NCBI GenBank assembly: GCA_946902875.1
Contig: OX336350.1
Coordinates: forward strand, 19,086,048-19,150,047
Origin: Nematopogon swammerdamellus
Lineage: Eukaryota > Arthropoda > Insecta > Lepidoptera > Adelidae
DNA: 64,000 nt
Direction: 5' to 3'
The notes under the pieces are model-generated. The model had not been told where the DNA came from. It ran no database searches and saw only the letters and a list, made by a program, of their open reading frames with translations. Shown piece after piece: positions 41,415 through 51,933 of the stretch. Numbering within the stretch: position 1 is the first letter of the stretch; each line of letters begins with the position of its first letter. Position numbers and translations under genes: made by a program.

Positions 41415-41790
41415 AATCAACAGCAACAGCGTGTTCTATCGCTTATTCCACGGGGAGTGCTCGGAGGAGCTGTTTAACGCGATTCCGGCGTCCCCTTTCC
41501 TCCTCCGTACAACGCGCACTGGGCAGGGATTGCATCCCTATACGCTGGACTTACCGCGGATGCGTACAAATCGGTTCTGCAGATCCTTTCTCCACAGAAC
41601 CGGCAAACTCTGGAACGCTCTACCTGCCCACATATTTCCCCCCAAGTATAGTCTCGGGTCCTTCAAGAGAGGCGTGAATGGGCACCTGTCAGGCCGGCAT
41701 GGCATTTGCAGGCCCCGCCTGCGTCCGAATGTCCATGGGCGTCGCTAGACACCTTATGGGTGACTCGGCGCCACATGTCGCGCTTAGTAT
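41415..41790 (+). pseudogene. LINE J1 C-terminal domain and 3' end
   Basis: The frame encodes SVFYRLFHGECSEELFNAIP, LLRTTRTGQ, LDLPRMRTNRFCRSFLHRTG, KLWNALPAHIFPP and FKRGVNGHL, then a stop at 41748. This Cys/His-containing segment (C...H...LDxPxxRTxRxxxSFL.RTxxLWNxLP) is the conserved C-terminal tail of jockey/R1-group LINE reverse transcriptases. The nuclease and RT are absent, so the copy is 5' truncated. The 3' UTR (gtcgctagacaccttatggg, acatgtcgcgctta) runs into an A-rich tail. It defines the family to which the fragments at 10.2 and 39.1 kb belong. Confidence 0.8.
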
Positions 41791-42334
41791 AAAAAAAATA
41801 AATAAAATATATATCAAGTTATAATAAACTATCGAACATTGACTTATCAAATTAGCTAATAATACATAAATTTCTTAAATAAAATTTTCAAATATAGTAA
41901 TTAAATTTTCTATTCGACTAAAATCTTGCCAAAAATTATATAATAAAAATAAAATACTAACCTATACCTACCTACCTATAACAAATATACCAATTTAATA
42001 AGCAATTTATTAATAAAATTAAAATAAAATAAAAAAAATATTACAAATTCAGTTCATCATAAAAGCACTTCAAAATATAAATATTAAATTAAATAAACAA
42101 TTTTAAACATTAAAAAATTCTGGAAATTCTAAAATTTTCAAAATTTCACTCCACTTAGGCTTAGGGTTTCGCTGGGATGAAAGAAGGAGGATTTGTGTGA
42201 GGGGGTGTTTGTTGGGGGGTGTGTTCATGTGTGAGGGGATGTGTTTGTGAGAGATTGTGTGCAGGTGAGAGTTTATGTTATTGTATAATTTCATCCATAG
42301 GTAGGTAACCTACGCTCGGACATGTCGAATTTTT
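41791..42334. other. AT-rich spacer with GT-rich strip
   Basis: 41791-42160 is very AT-rich with (aaat)-type simple sequence. 42185-42290 is TG/GGT-rich (gggggtgtttgttgggggg). No gene. Confidence 0.3.
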
Positions 42335-42830
42335 TTTTATGTAAACCAGCATTGGTGGCTGTGTCGAGAGACCAATGGTGCAGTCGACAGAGCCAAAATC
42401 ACCTCTCCACGCGAAAGCACGCTCAGTTGGGAGCCATGCCAGCAGATTTTCGGACTGTTGCTAGGCTGTCTAGCCCGTTAATACGACGCTTGAAGACACG
42501 CAGGTTAAAGGATTCAGGAAATACACTCGCCGGACAGTTCCACAGTCTAGCGGTGCGACAAAGAAACGATTTAGAGAACCGATGGGTTCTCAAAAGCCCA
42601 ATGTTAACAACAAAAGGGTGCTGAGTCTCTCTGCGACGGGTCTTGCGGAGATAGGACGGGTGGCAGGGAATAAGGGATGCTAGTTCCGCAGAGCAGCGTC
42701 CGTGATAGTATCTGTAAAACAGACTAAGCGAACCCATAAACCGTCTGTGACTCAGGGAAAATCCCGGTAATTCTAAATTCAATGCGAAGAAGAACACTGA
42801 CAAACAAACTTCGCAAGTCACAATGTTTTG
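42335..42830 (-). pseudogene. LINE J2 C-terminal domain, UTR and poly(A)
   Basis: On the minus strand an ORF runs LFYRYYHGRCSAELASLIPC, RKTRRRETQHPFVVNIGLLR, THRFSKSFLCRTARLWN, FPESFNLRVFKRRINGLD. It has the same C-terminal domain layout as J1 but a separate family with HPF after the basic block. A stop and a 3' UTR follow (gcatggctcccaactgagcg, ctgtcgactgcaccattggt, cagccaccaatgctggttta) and a poly(A) ends the copy near 42335. It is 5' truncated and inactive. This is the best J2 reference in the window. Confidence 0.8.
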
Positions 42831-42849
42831 TTAGTTAGTACCTTATATA

Positions 42850-43279
42850 CAGGGTGTTAAAACGGCGAGTACATTAATTTCGCCAGCACAATCCTCATGT
42901 TTTTCCTAGACAAAAAAACAAATAAAGTTTTTCTCTAAAGCGTCTAGTTTTCGAGATTTTTCGTCTAGTGTAATTAAGCGCGTTGTTGCCGCTCCACACC
43001 CTCCGCCTGCCGACTTCCAGTCCTCCACTCACAAAGCTAACCCCCGCCCCTCCCGCCAACACCTCCGTCCGAGGCGCTCACGTCTCACCCGCTCTTCACC
43101 CCTCCGCGCCGCCCTGTTGTCATTAGATCATTTTTACACTAAAATAATCATTTAGTTTGTATGAAAACTGTAACTTTTTATTTAAAGGAAATTCAGGAAA
43201 AAGTTATTTGACTTTTTTGTTAGTCTTGATCCCAATAATCATTTCCTAAATTTAATGTACTCGCCGTTTTTACACACTG
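42850..43279. mobile_element. Mariner-like MITE, 430 bp
   Basis: TA on both sides. The left terminus cagggtgttaaaacggcgag and the right, in reverse, cagtgtgtaaaaacggcgag continue matching through tacattaa. The C-rich interior (ccccgcccctcccgccaac) encodes nothing recognisable. Unrelated in sequence to the MITEs at 2.2 and 39.6 kb. Confidence 0.8.
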
Positions 43280-43456
43280 TATAAGTATTATAATATAATA
43301 TTAGAGTAAACTTACAAATAATTATGTAGCCATGTAGCCAACCGTGTCAGTTTCATCATAAATCATAATTATCAAAATAATGATTTGTTCTTATGCAAAT
43401 GTCGCTCTATCACTAATCGGATGTAGGTAAGTAATATATAATACTCGAAATACATA

Positions 43457-43785
43457 TGCATACATACATACCACACACGCTGTATCCCGACAATCAGGGT
43501 AAGCAAAGTAATCGGTGTTGTGCTGCAAGAACTCTGGAAAATTGCAACACAACATCGACCACCACGTTTAGCAAAATATTCGGACTAGATAACTATCAGG
43601 CAGCAAGTAAGGCACAAAGACCCACCTGCTGCATCACTCGGTGGAAGGACCGTGCCTAGGTGAGAGGTGGCAAGTCTGTCGCCCTTTACCACGGCATCTC
43701 GTCCTTATCCCTTAGTCGCCTTTTACGACATGCACGGGGAGAGACGCAGTGGGGCTTTTCTTTTTATGTACCGGCCTCGCTCGAA
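43457..43785 (-). repeat. Family D repeat, full length
   Basis: (cata)n, cgacaatcagggtaagcaa, ggtgttgtgctgcaagaac, cagcaagtaaggcacaaag, cgtgcctaggtgagaggtgg and ttttacgacatgcacggg. Confidence 0.75.
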
Positions 43786-43811
43786 ATATTTTTTTTTATT
43801 TTTTATTTTTA

Positions 43812-44134
43812 TGGAAAATAACACGGTTGGCTACATCACCTACAACATCCGTGATGTCAACCCATAACACCGGGTGAACTTGGTGCCACGTCAGTGCTTC
43901 CCTTCGGTCGTGCCGGCTACACTGAACTAGACGGAAAACACAAACTATTTACATAGCCGTTTCGACCGACCTTTCATTCAGTGCGGTGGTATCAACCCCG
44001 GCGGGTTAAACCCTACCACCTAGTGATATAAGAAGGGAGTCATATCCCTTAGTCGCCTTTTACGACATACACGGGGAGAGATGCAGTGGGGCTATTCCTT
44101 TAAAGTACCGGCCCCACACGGTACAAACGGTACA
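43812..44134 (-). mobile_element. SINE B, short form, full length
   Basis: atggaaaataacacggttgg to gccccacacggtac, with the tcatatcccttagtcgcc signature. It sits next to a D repeat in the same direction. Both end in the shared head. Confidence 0.85.
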
Positions 44135-44425
44135 ATAATCTATTACGATATAGGATTTACTGGTAGCGTAGTGACTGAAGCCGCTGAGTACGGCGGCGGT
44201 CCATATTTCAGCTGTCGCAGGAGATGATTAATGAGCGCTCTGAGAGATGTCCAGTATCTGGTTCATGCTGGGGCGGTGTTGAATTTCAGTCAGAAGCTAA
44301 TGGCTTCATTCCAAGTGCGCTGCATACCTGCTGCATGCATAGCCGCATCGACCGACCGGATTCATTCAGTGCGGTGGTACCATTTCGGACGGTTTAACCC
44401 TACCACCTAGTAAGTTTATTGTTTA
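44135..44425. other. Unassigned, ending in a B fragment
   Basis: 44140-44340 is not matched elsewhere. 44344-44413 (cattcagtgcggtggtacc, taaccctaccacctagtaag) is the B central block in reverse. Confidence 0.4.
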
Positions 44426-44840
44426 GTTTTTTTTATGTAATCCGGTATGGGTGGCAGAGTCGGAGGGGCCAAAGCGCATGCTCCGACCAGCCAATATCAC
44501 CTCCGAGAAGGTAGGTGCCATTGCCATACCGGAGACTTCCCTGGATTGCTGGCTGTAATGGACTAGAGGAGAACACAACCGAGGCTGCTATCCGGCCATC
44601 TTACATCCAGTACGGTGGTACCAACCCAGTCGGCTACAATTTGAGTCTACCACCTAGTAAGGGGCAAGGGAAGGGACCTACAGTTTTACACCGGTTCCGA
44701 ACGGTGAAGCAGCAGGTGTAGGTATGCACGTAATTTTTTTCGTCAGAAAAAAACTCATTGGTACACGCCGACCGGATTCGAACCGCGGACCTCTCGCATG
44801 AGAAGCCGATGCCCAAACCACTCGGCCACCCGCCGCTTAC
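44426..44840 (-). mobile_element. SINE C, full length, tandem unit 1
   Basis: Poly(T)-taatccggtatgggtgg to the tRNA head ending cacccgccgct. In the sense strand box B is ggttcgaatccgg and the A-like box is ggtggccgagtgg. It contains a small cattgccat duplication not in units 2 and 3. Confidence 0.85.
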
Positions 44841-44875
44841 TAGCTTTTGCCTGCGGCTTCGCTCGAGTGAAGTTG

Positions 44876-45012
44876 TCAGCCTCGGTACCTCAGTGGCGCG
44901 GTCGGTCACCTAGTTCATATGGCGCCTAGTTCGCCCGGTGTTATGGGCTGACATCGCGGATGTTCTAGGTGATGTAGCCAACCGTGTCAGTTTCCATAAA
45001 AAAAAAAACAAA
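44876..45012 (+). mobile_element. SINE B with internal deletion, unit 1
   Basis: tgtcagcctcggtacctcag jumps from box A to cacctagttcatatggcg, removing the 5S-like part, box B and central block, and continues to poly(A). Confidence 0.75.
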
Positions 45013-45033
45013 AACTAAAAAAAAAAAACATTC

Positions 45034-45150
45034 AAAGGTTGACTGGAAGAAATCTCTGTAAGGGATAAGTCCGCCTTTACACCTCATGTATACACCTCAG
45101 TGTCTGTAAAACTTTTTGGAGTAATAAAGAATTGTCTATCTTCTATTAAT
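45034..45150 (+). repeat. K tail, unit 1
   Basis: caaaggttgactggaagaaa to ggagtaataaagaattg. Confidence 0.65.
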
Positions 45151-45351
45151 TTAAACTTGGAATAACACCTCAGTACCTAAGAATAACACATACATATGTA
45201 TATTTAAGTATATAATGTACACATACATAAATCAAATAGACAGCTTGGATGCTAACCGAGACCTACCTCTGTCTGTACATGAAATAAATATTATGGGTAG
45301 TAGTTCGACTTTTTACCCTACTGCGAGCGGTACACTGTTTCTTGGTCTATC

Positions 45352-45401
45352 CAAAGAGTTTGTATTACGTCGCTGCGCTGCGACGTAATACAAACTCTTT
45401 G
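45352..45401. mobile_element. 50-bp palindromic insertion with 8-bp duplication
   Basis: Perfect 22-bp arms starting caaagagtttgtattacg, with a 6-nt centre (tgcgct). It is flanked by ggtctatc at 45344-45351 and again at 45402-45409. Unit 2 has the site without the insertion and with one ggtctatc. An 8-bp duplication and CA-starting termini suit a hAT-type miniature element. Confidence 0.85.
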
Positions 45402-45505
45402 GGTCTATCTTTCATTGTAACACCACACGTATACACTACTCCTCAACGCGCGCATTTCCACAATAGTGACATTGACAATGTATTTTCAATCGCTTCAGTG
45501 TAGTT

Positions 45506-46525
45506 TTTTTTTTTATGTAATCCGGTATGGGTGGCTGAGTCGGAGGGGCCAAAGCACATGCTCTAACCAGCCAATATCACCTCCGAGAAGGTAGGTGCCA
45601 TACAGAAGACTTCCCTGGATTGCAGGCTATACTGGACTGGAGGAGAACACAGCCGAGGCTGCTATGCGGCCATCTTACATCCAGTACAGTGGTACCAACC
45701 CAGTCGGCTACAATTTGAGTCTACCACCTAGTAAGGGGCAAGGGAAGGGACCTACAGTTTTACACCGGTTCCGAACGGTGAAGCAGCAGGTGTAGGTATG
45801 CACGTAATTTTTTTCGTCAGAAAAAACTCATTGGTACACGCCGACCGGATTCGAACCGCGGACCTCTCGCATGAGAAGCCGATGCCCAAACCACTCGGCC
45901 ACCCGCCGCTTACTAGCTTTTGCCTGCGGCTTCGCTCGAGTGAAGTTGTCAGCCTCGGTAGCTCAGTGGTGCGGTCGGTCACCTAGTTCATATGGCGCCT
46001 AGTTCGCACGGTGATATGGGCTGACATCACGGATGTTGTAGGTGATGTAGCCAACCGTGTCAGTTTCCATATAAAAAAAAAACAAAAACAAAAAAAAAAA
46101 ACATTCAAAGGTTGACTGGAAGAAATCTCTGTAAGGGATAAGTCCGCCTTTACACCTCATGTATACACCTCAGTGTCTGTAAAACTTTTTGGAGCAATAA
46201 AGAATTGTCCATCTTCTATTAATTTAAACTTGGAATAGCACCTCAGTACATAAGAATAACACATACATATGTATATTTTAGTATATAATGTACACATACA
46301 TAAATCAAATAGACAGCTTGGATGCTAACCGAGACCTACCTCTGTCTGTACATGATGTAAATATTATGGGTTATAAATAGTTCGACTTTTTACCCTACTG
46401 CGAGCGGTACACTGTTTCTTGGTCTATCTTTCATTGTAACACCACACGTATACACTACTCCTCAACGCGCGCATTTCCACAATAGTGACATTGAAAATGT
46501 ATTTTCAATCGCTTCAGTGTAGTTT
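45506..46525. repeat. Composite tandem duplication, unit 2 (1,020 bp)
   Basis: Same order as unit 1: SINE C 45506-45911, F scrap to 45948, deleted SINE B 45948-46092, K tail 46103-46215, then the same non-repeat DNA. About 60 bp shorter, almost entirely because the palindromic insertion and its duplicated target are absent. Confidence 0.9.
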
Positions 46526-46930
46526 TTTTTTTTTATGTAATCCGGTATGGGTGGCTGAGTCGGAGGGGCCAAAGCACATGCTCTAACCAGCCAATATCAC
46601 CTCCGAGAAGGTAGGTGCCATACCGGAGACTTCCCTGGATTGCTGGCTATACTGGACTAGAGGAGAACACAACCGAGGTTGCTATGCGGCCATCTTACAT
46701 CCAGTACGGTGGTACCAACCCAGTCGGCTATAATTTGAGCCTACCACCTAGTAAGGGGCAAGGGAAGGGACCTACAGTTTTACTCCGGTTCCGAACGGTG
46801 AATCAGCGGGTGTAGGTATGCACGTAAATTTTTTCGTCAGAAAAAACTCATTGGTACACGCCGACCGGATTCGAACCTCGGACCTCCCGCATGAGAAGCC
46901 GATGCCCAAACCACTCGGCCACCCGCCGCT
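46526..46930 (-). mobile_element. SINE C, third copy
   Basis: Third C at the same spacing. Beyond its tRNA head the sequence departs (caaattccccgattccagc) and then joins a K tail directly, without the F and B pieces of units 1 and 2. Confidence 0.85.
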
Positions 46931-46956
46931 CAAATTCCCCGATTCCAGCGAGAGTT

Positions 46957-47095
46957 CCACTCCAAAGGTTGACTGTAAGAAATCTCTGTAAGTGATAAGT
47001 CCGCCTTTGCACCTTATGTAAATTTTCTAATGTACTTGTTACAGTTCAATGTTAACTGGAGCAATAAAGCATTTTATATCTGTCTATCCATCTAT
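46957..47095 (+). repeat. K tail beside the third C copy
   Basis: aaaggttgactgtaagaaatc to ggagcaataaagcatttta, then tctgtctatccatctatc. It is closer to the 38.25-kb K copy than to those in units 1 and 2. Confidence 0.65.
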
Positions 47096-47570
47096 CGACT
47101 TCTGGTGTTTATTTGTTTGGGCCTTCCCTATAACTAATAACTCAAACTGTAAGTGAAACGATAGCAAATTGTATAATTTTGAATTCTTAGTTGACCTGGT
47201 TTGACCTCTATACTATACCCCTATCTATGCCACCGGTATCGTAATAGCTGATCGTGCGTGCTAAGTAAATCTAGTAGGGTTTCGTAGCGCCGCCGACAGG
47301 GAATAGATAAGACGCTTCGTGAAGCTCTGAATACTAATGTGGGTTTCAGATTAATTTCTGATTAAAATTTAATCGATTCACATAAATAAGCGACATCCTC
47401 GTCACTGAGACAACCCTATAGCACCGAATATATATTACTAGCGTAACCAGAAGCGTCACTGTTGAATGTAGGCGCGTGCGTGTGCACTCGGCTGTGAGCG
47501 GGGCGGGTGCGGGTGTGCGCGGGGTATGACTCGAGACTCGCCGCGTCTCACGATCAGGATACGCTCAAGC
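47096..47570. other. Low-repeat region
   Basis: No gene recognised. 47455-47530 is GC-rich (gagcggggcgggtgcggg). Confidence 0.25.
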
Positions 47571-47860
47571 AGTTGCAGTGAAACTTTCAATGTTGGAGGG
47601 AAATTTTCAATTTTGCAGTGAAAGTTTCACGAAATTTTGGAAACTTTGAAATAAGTATTCCATTTTTATTATTTTTAAGCCGAATCTTATGTGAAGTTGA
47701 AGTGAAATTTTCAATTTTGTAGTGAAATTTTCAATGTTCCAGTGAAATTTTCAATTTTGCAGTGAAACATTCACGAAATTTAGGAAACTTTGCAATATTC
47801 CATTTTTATTATTTTTAAGCCCAATCGTATGTGAAGTTGAAGTGAAATTTTCAATGTATA
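47571..47860 (+). repeat. Tandem repeat built on gcagtgaaa(c/t)tttca
   Basis: Two related 120-bp stretches (47571-47700, 47701-47850) made of repeated gtgaaattttcaattttg and ending tgtgaagttgaagtgaaat. Similar wording recurs near 50.1 kb. Confidence 0.6.
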
Positions 47861-47867
47861 CTTGCCG

Positions 47868-49190
47868 CCATTTTGAACTTTTTAGTTACTAGACCGATTG
47901 CTTTCAAAATTGATAATTGGGTGTCTGTGTAGGCTCTGAATACGAATCTGTAGTCAAAATTAAAAAAAAAGTGGCCGCCATTTTGAACTTTATAGTTATT
48001 GGACCGATTGATTTCAAAATCGATATCTGGGTGTCTGTGTGTGCTCTGAATACGAATCTGTAGTCAAAATTTAATTGAACTTTTTAGTTACTGGACAACC
48101 TCCTTTACTATCGTTTATTGCTTTACGTTTTGTTTATAGACGTCCAGAAATACCAGCCTTTCGGCTACAAAATCCAGACGTCTACAACCTGCACTCTTGC
48201 GAGTACAGTGATCATGTATGCCAGATCGAGGCCCCATAGCTGCTCTGTCGAACATCCGTTCTTCCGAAAAAATCCCATGGGAAACACAGGCTGCGACCTT
48301 TCCCCAGCCGATCCGAGCCACCACCCGTCACCCGAAGGAACCCCCGACCGAAGTCGAGAGCCGGGGGTGAAGCCTTCACTGCCACTGGGGTCAGCACCCT
48401 ATCCAACCGCAACCTGTGCCCAGGGCCTCAGCGTTTTGTACTAGCCCAAAGGCTTTTGTTTTCACCAGCTATCTATATGCGTGGAAGTGCATATGACCAC
48501 CACCTAATGTGTACCGGGGATCCACCGGTCTCGAATGACAGACTTACGTCAGCGTCATTAGCTCGTGAGAAATCCATCCCACATCCACATATAAGTGTGT
48601 GTTGCACCGACATACCGATCTACATTATTCGCATGTCTACCAATTCTCCACATTGGTTACGGAGCTCTAAGTGGCTCACCACTCGCAGCTTTCGCTACTT
48701 ATTCCCGTGTTAGGTGCTTTAACTACACAAGTACGGAAGCACCAGGGAATCAACGCTAAACCACAACCCCTGCGAGACCAACTCCAGTGTTCCGTGCAGA
48801 AGCACCAAGCATTCTGGGGCTTTTAACGGAACCCCGCAGTACTCAACCCAGCGTTTAGGGTTTAGTTACTGGACAGATTGCTTTCAAAATCAATATCTGG
48901 GTGTCTGTGTGGGCTCTGAATATGAATCTGTAGTCAAAACTAAAAAGTGCAAGATGGCGGCCACTTTGTTTTAATTTTGACAACGGATTCGTATTCAGAG
49001 CCCACACAGACACCCAGTTATCGATTTTTAAAGCAATCGGTACTACAATAACTAAAAAGTTCAAAATACCGGCCCTGTTTTTAAATGTTCACCACAGATT
49101 CGTATTCAGAGCCCACACAGACACCCAGATATCGATTTTGAAAGCAATCGGTCCAGTAACTGAAAAGTTCAAAATGGCGGCCACTTTTTT
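47868..49190. repeat. Fold-back block of about 110-bp units
   Basis: Three forward units (from about 47868, 47985 and 48075) share ttactggaccgattgctttc, gggtgtctgtgtgggctctg and gaatacgaatctgtagtc. Two units in reverse (48950-49075, 49076-49190) carry attcgtattcagagccc and gacacccagatatcgattttg. Forward unit 3 is split by the retroelement below. Confidence 0.8.
48098..48860 (-). mobile_element. Poly(A)-less non-LTR-type retroelement, copy 2
   Basis: 763 bp bounded by the exact 15-bp duplication tttagttactggaca (48083-48097 and 48861-48875). It matches the 3' two-thirds of the copy at 17.2 kb with fewer than 20 differences by eye. Its 5' end stops where that copy continues (gcgtttaggg). The inferred 3' tip again lacks a tail and reads, in the sense strand, to aaaggaggt. 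Confidence 0.85.
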
Positions 49191-49204
49191 TAAATGTTCA
49201 TATG

Positions 49205-50065
49205 ATTAGGGTTCGCTCCGGTGAAGGAAAACACCATGAGGAAACCTGTGCACAGCAGTACATATAAAATTGTTGTGTACACCGCTTCCAATCCAGCTTG
49301 TCACGTGGAAATGTATAACAATTCCCTTCCATGTTCATGGGAGAGGCTTGCGCTCAGCAGCAGGGATGTAACTTAATGAAACTTAAAAAAAAAAAACAAA
49401 ATGTTTGTTTTTCACAATTTGAGAAAAAAACATGAAAAAAAACTTGGCACCGTCGTTTTTTTCTAAATTTGGCTTTTTTTTTTTGAAAAAAGAAAATACT
49501 ATAACTAAAATGAGATGAAACGCTACATGTGATTGTTTTATTGTAATTTCATTAAAAGTCTAATTTAGTTTAAAATAAATAAAATTATACATATTATGAA
49601 CTTAAAAATACCTAAATTACTGTCAAATTAAGTTAAAATAAACAAAAGTATACATAATATGAACTTAAAAAATACTTAAATCTTCATCTGTGTTAGAATC
49701 GCCTGTTACACCTAACACCCTTGCTCAATTCAACCGAAACATAAACCGAACGAGCATTGGGGAAATCCGTAAACGTGAACATCAGTAAGTGTTGCCAATT
49801 TATTTTGAGCCGTTTTTGTACTACATATTTAACAACATCAATTTGTAGTTCCTTAAACCAAAAACAATTATTATCAACTCGTATTTAACGGTAACCACCT
49901 TATGATATTTTTATTTACGTACTGTTGAAAAAAAACCTGCTTAAAAAAACTATTTTTTCATGTTTTTTTTTTAATTTTTTTTTATGTAAGAAAAAAAATG
50001 TTTTTTTACAACTCTACTCAGCAGTAGGACATCAAAATTGGCTGAAGAAGAAGAAGAATAAGAAA
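49205..50065 (+). pseudogene. RTE-type LINE 3' end, split by a hAT-like element
   Basis: 49205-49352 (ccatgaggaaacctgtgcac, ggagaggcttgcgctcagcag) continues after the insertion as taggacatcaaaattggctg and (aag)n. This is the terminal wording of RTE LINEs (gaggc..gcgctcagcag-tgggacatc). Confidence 0.65.
49361..50016. mobile_element. hAT-like non-autonomous element, 656 bp
   Basis: The exact 8-bp duplication ctcagcag lies at 49353-49360 and 50017-50024. Termini cagggatgtaac and, in reverse, tagagttgtaaa share the yagrgwtgtaam pattern. The interior is AT-rich with A/T homopolymers and no transposase. Confidence 0.75.
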
Positions 50066-51295
50066 CCAAATTGATATCTGATTTGTTTGACATAAATTTT
50101 ATAATTTCACATAAAAGTGAAAATTTCACTGCCATTTTGCATAAAGTGCAAAATTTCACTGCAAAATTTCAAGTGAAATTTATGTGCAAAATTTCGCCTT
50201 GCATCTCTAGTCGTGCGAGCAACGACGTCACAATAATAACTACACTGCTCGCGTCGCCCTGGCCCATTTTTTCCCGATTATATTTTTTATTATTTTTATG
50301 CATAATTGTTTGCCTATACCATTTTATTATAAGTAGAGATATAACTTGTAATATTTTGTTACGATTCTGAGTGTAATGTAAAGAGAGAAGAGAATGAGAA
50401 AATGAGGGAGAAAGTGAGAATGAGAATAAATACAAGCTTAATACTCGTTTATTTGGTGTGGTTTTATTTTAATTTAACGTTTCAAAGAAGATTAGTTTGT
50501 CTGTTCATTTCGCTATATGCATTATTCAGAATCTTAAACAATTCGAAGCATAATGCGAATATTTATTTTTTATTTTTTCTTCTTGTTGCGATGACAACCC
50601 TTGCTATGTTACGTGGCGAAAAAGCGCGCCGCCGCGCCGCCGCGGCGACGGTCAAACTCACACGTACACGGAATGTCGCATGCCTGCCTATAGGCAGTTG
50701 TTTAACTTTATAATGTAAGCAATCTAAATTCTAGATATTGCCTTTGTAATTTTAGTATCGAAGATGCTTAAATACTAAATACTTATAGACTATAATTAAA
50801 TTACAAATTTAAAAAAAACCCCGACAACGGTTTAAAAATGATAAAGAATGAGGCACAATTTGCAACATTTGCCACATTTTCGTTTCGGTTTTTTGTTCAA
50901 CGAATTTCAAAAATATATACATAGATATATTAATATTTATTTAATCCTGTCTAAAAGTTGACCATATTTAAAAGTTGTTGACAGATTTTAATTTTCATTT
51001 ATGTCAATTAATATGTGAAAAAAAAAATCACAAACGTACTACTAAATGGTCCTAATTACTCCGAAATGCTCTCTTTGTTTCGAAATTGCAACTTTCTAAA
51101 ACATTATTTTGAGTTTATACTAATGCAGATGATGTAAGATAAAATTTTACTTCTTTTGACAGATTTTGATATTCGTGTAATGTAAATTGGTTTAACAAAC
51201 CTTGAACAAATACTATAAAACAAGCGAACGCTTCGCTATTCAATCAGTGCACTGTGCAGTCGCATTTTGATGCCGTAGTACCGCGCTCTTAAACG
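50066..51295. other. Unassigned AT-rich region
   Basis: 50085-50210 repeats the aaatttcactgcaaaattt wording of the 47.6-kb block. The rest, to 51295, holds low-complexity ORFs with no domain. A CpG-rich patch lies at 50615-50650. Confidence 0.3.
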
Positions 51296-51649
51296 AGTCG
51301 GAGGACCGCTAAGTAAATTCCCGCGCAGCTCAGAGATTTTATATTTTTATTTACTCAGCTGTCCCCCAACTCCTTTAAGTAAGTAAACGGAAATAGTTTT
51401 TCACTTTTTAGGGGTGGGAGGGTTTTTTTACATTTGCAATTTAACTTCAAGCTTCACTTTTTAAAATAATATTTTTTTTATTACTTAATTACTTCATTAG
51501 AAACATAGCTAAGAACCATCCCGATTAAACCAGTTTTTTATTTAAAAAAAACCGCATCCCAATCGGCCCATCCGTTTGGGAGCTACGATGCCACAGACAG
51601 ACACACACACATACACACACACGTTAAACTTATAACACTTAATACTTAT
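51296..51649 (-). repeat. Family H repeat, cut by SINE B
   Basis: gagtcggaggaccgctaagt, ctcctttaagtaagtaaacg, gggagctacgatgccacag and (ca)n with acgttaaacttataacact. It is the reverse of the H copy at 4.7 kb. Confidence 0.65.
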
Positions 51650-51901
51650 TATAAGGGATATGACTCCCTTCTTATATTACTAGGTGGTAGGTTTTAATCC
51701 GCCCGGGTTGGTACCACCGCACTGAATGAATGGTCGGTCGAAACGGCTATGTAAATAGTTTGTGTTTTCCGTCCAGTTCAGTGTAGCCGGCACGACCGAA
51801 GGGAAGCACTGACGTGGCACCAAGTTCAGCCGGTGTTATGGGCTGACATCACGGATGTTGTAGGTGATGTAGCCAACCGTGTCAGTTTCCATAAAAAAAA
51901 T
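51650..51901 (+). mobile_element. SINE B, short form, 5' truncated
   Basis: Starts at ataagggatatgactcccttc and runs to poly(A). It lies between the H repeat and the palindrome that follows. Confidence 0.8.
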
Positions 51902-51933
51902 ACTTCTCAGTTTGCGTCGGGTGTTAAAAAGTC

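Larger units (their letters stand above)
44426..45505. repeat. Composite tandem duplication, unit 1 (1,080 bp)
   Basis: Order: SINE C (reverse), F left-end scrap (44838-44876), internally deleted SINE B (44876-45012), K tail (45034-45150), then non-repeat DNA with atgctaaccgagacctacc and caacgcgcgcatttccac. The next unit repeats this order at a spacing of 1,080 bp. Confidence 0.9.
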
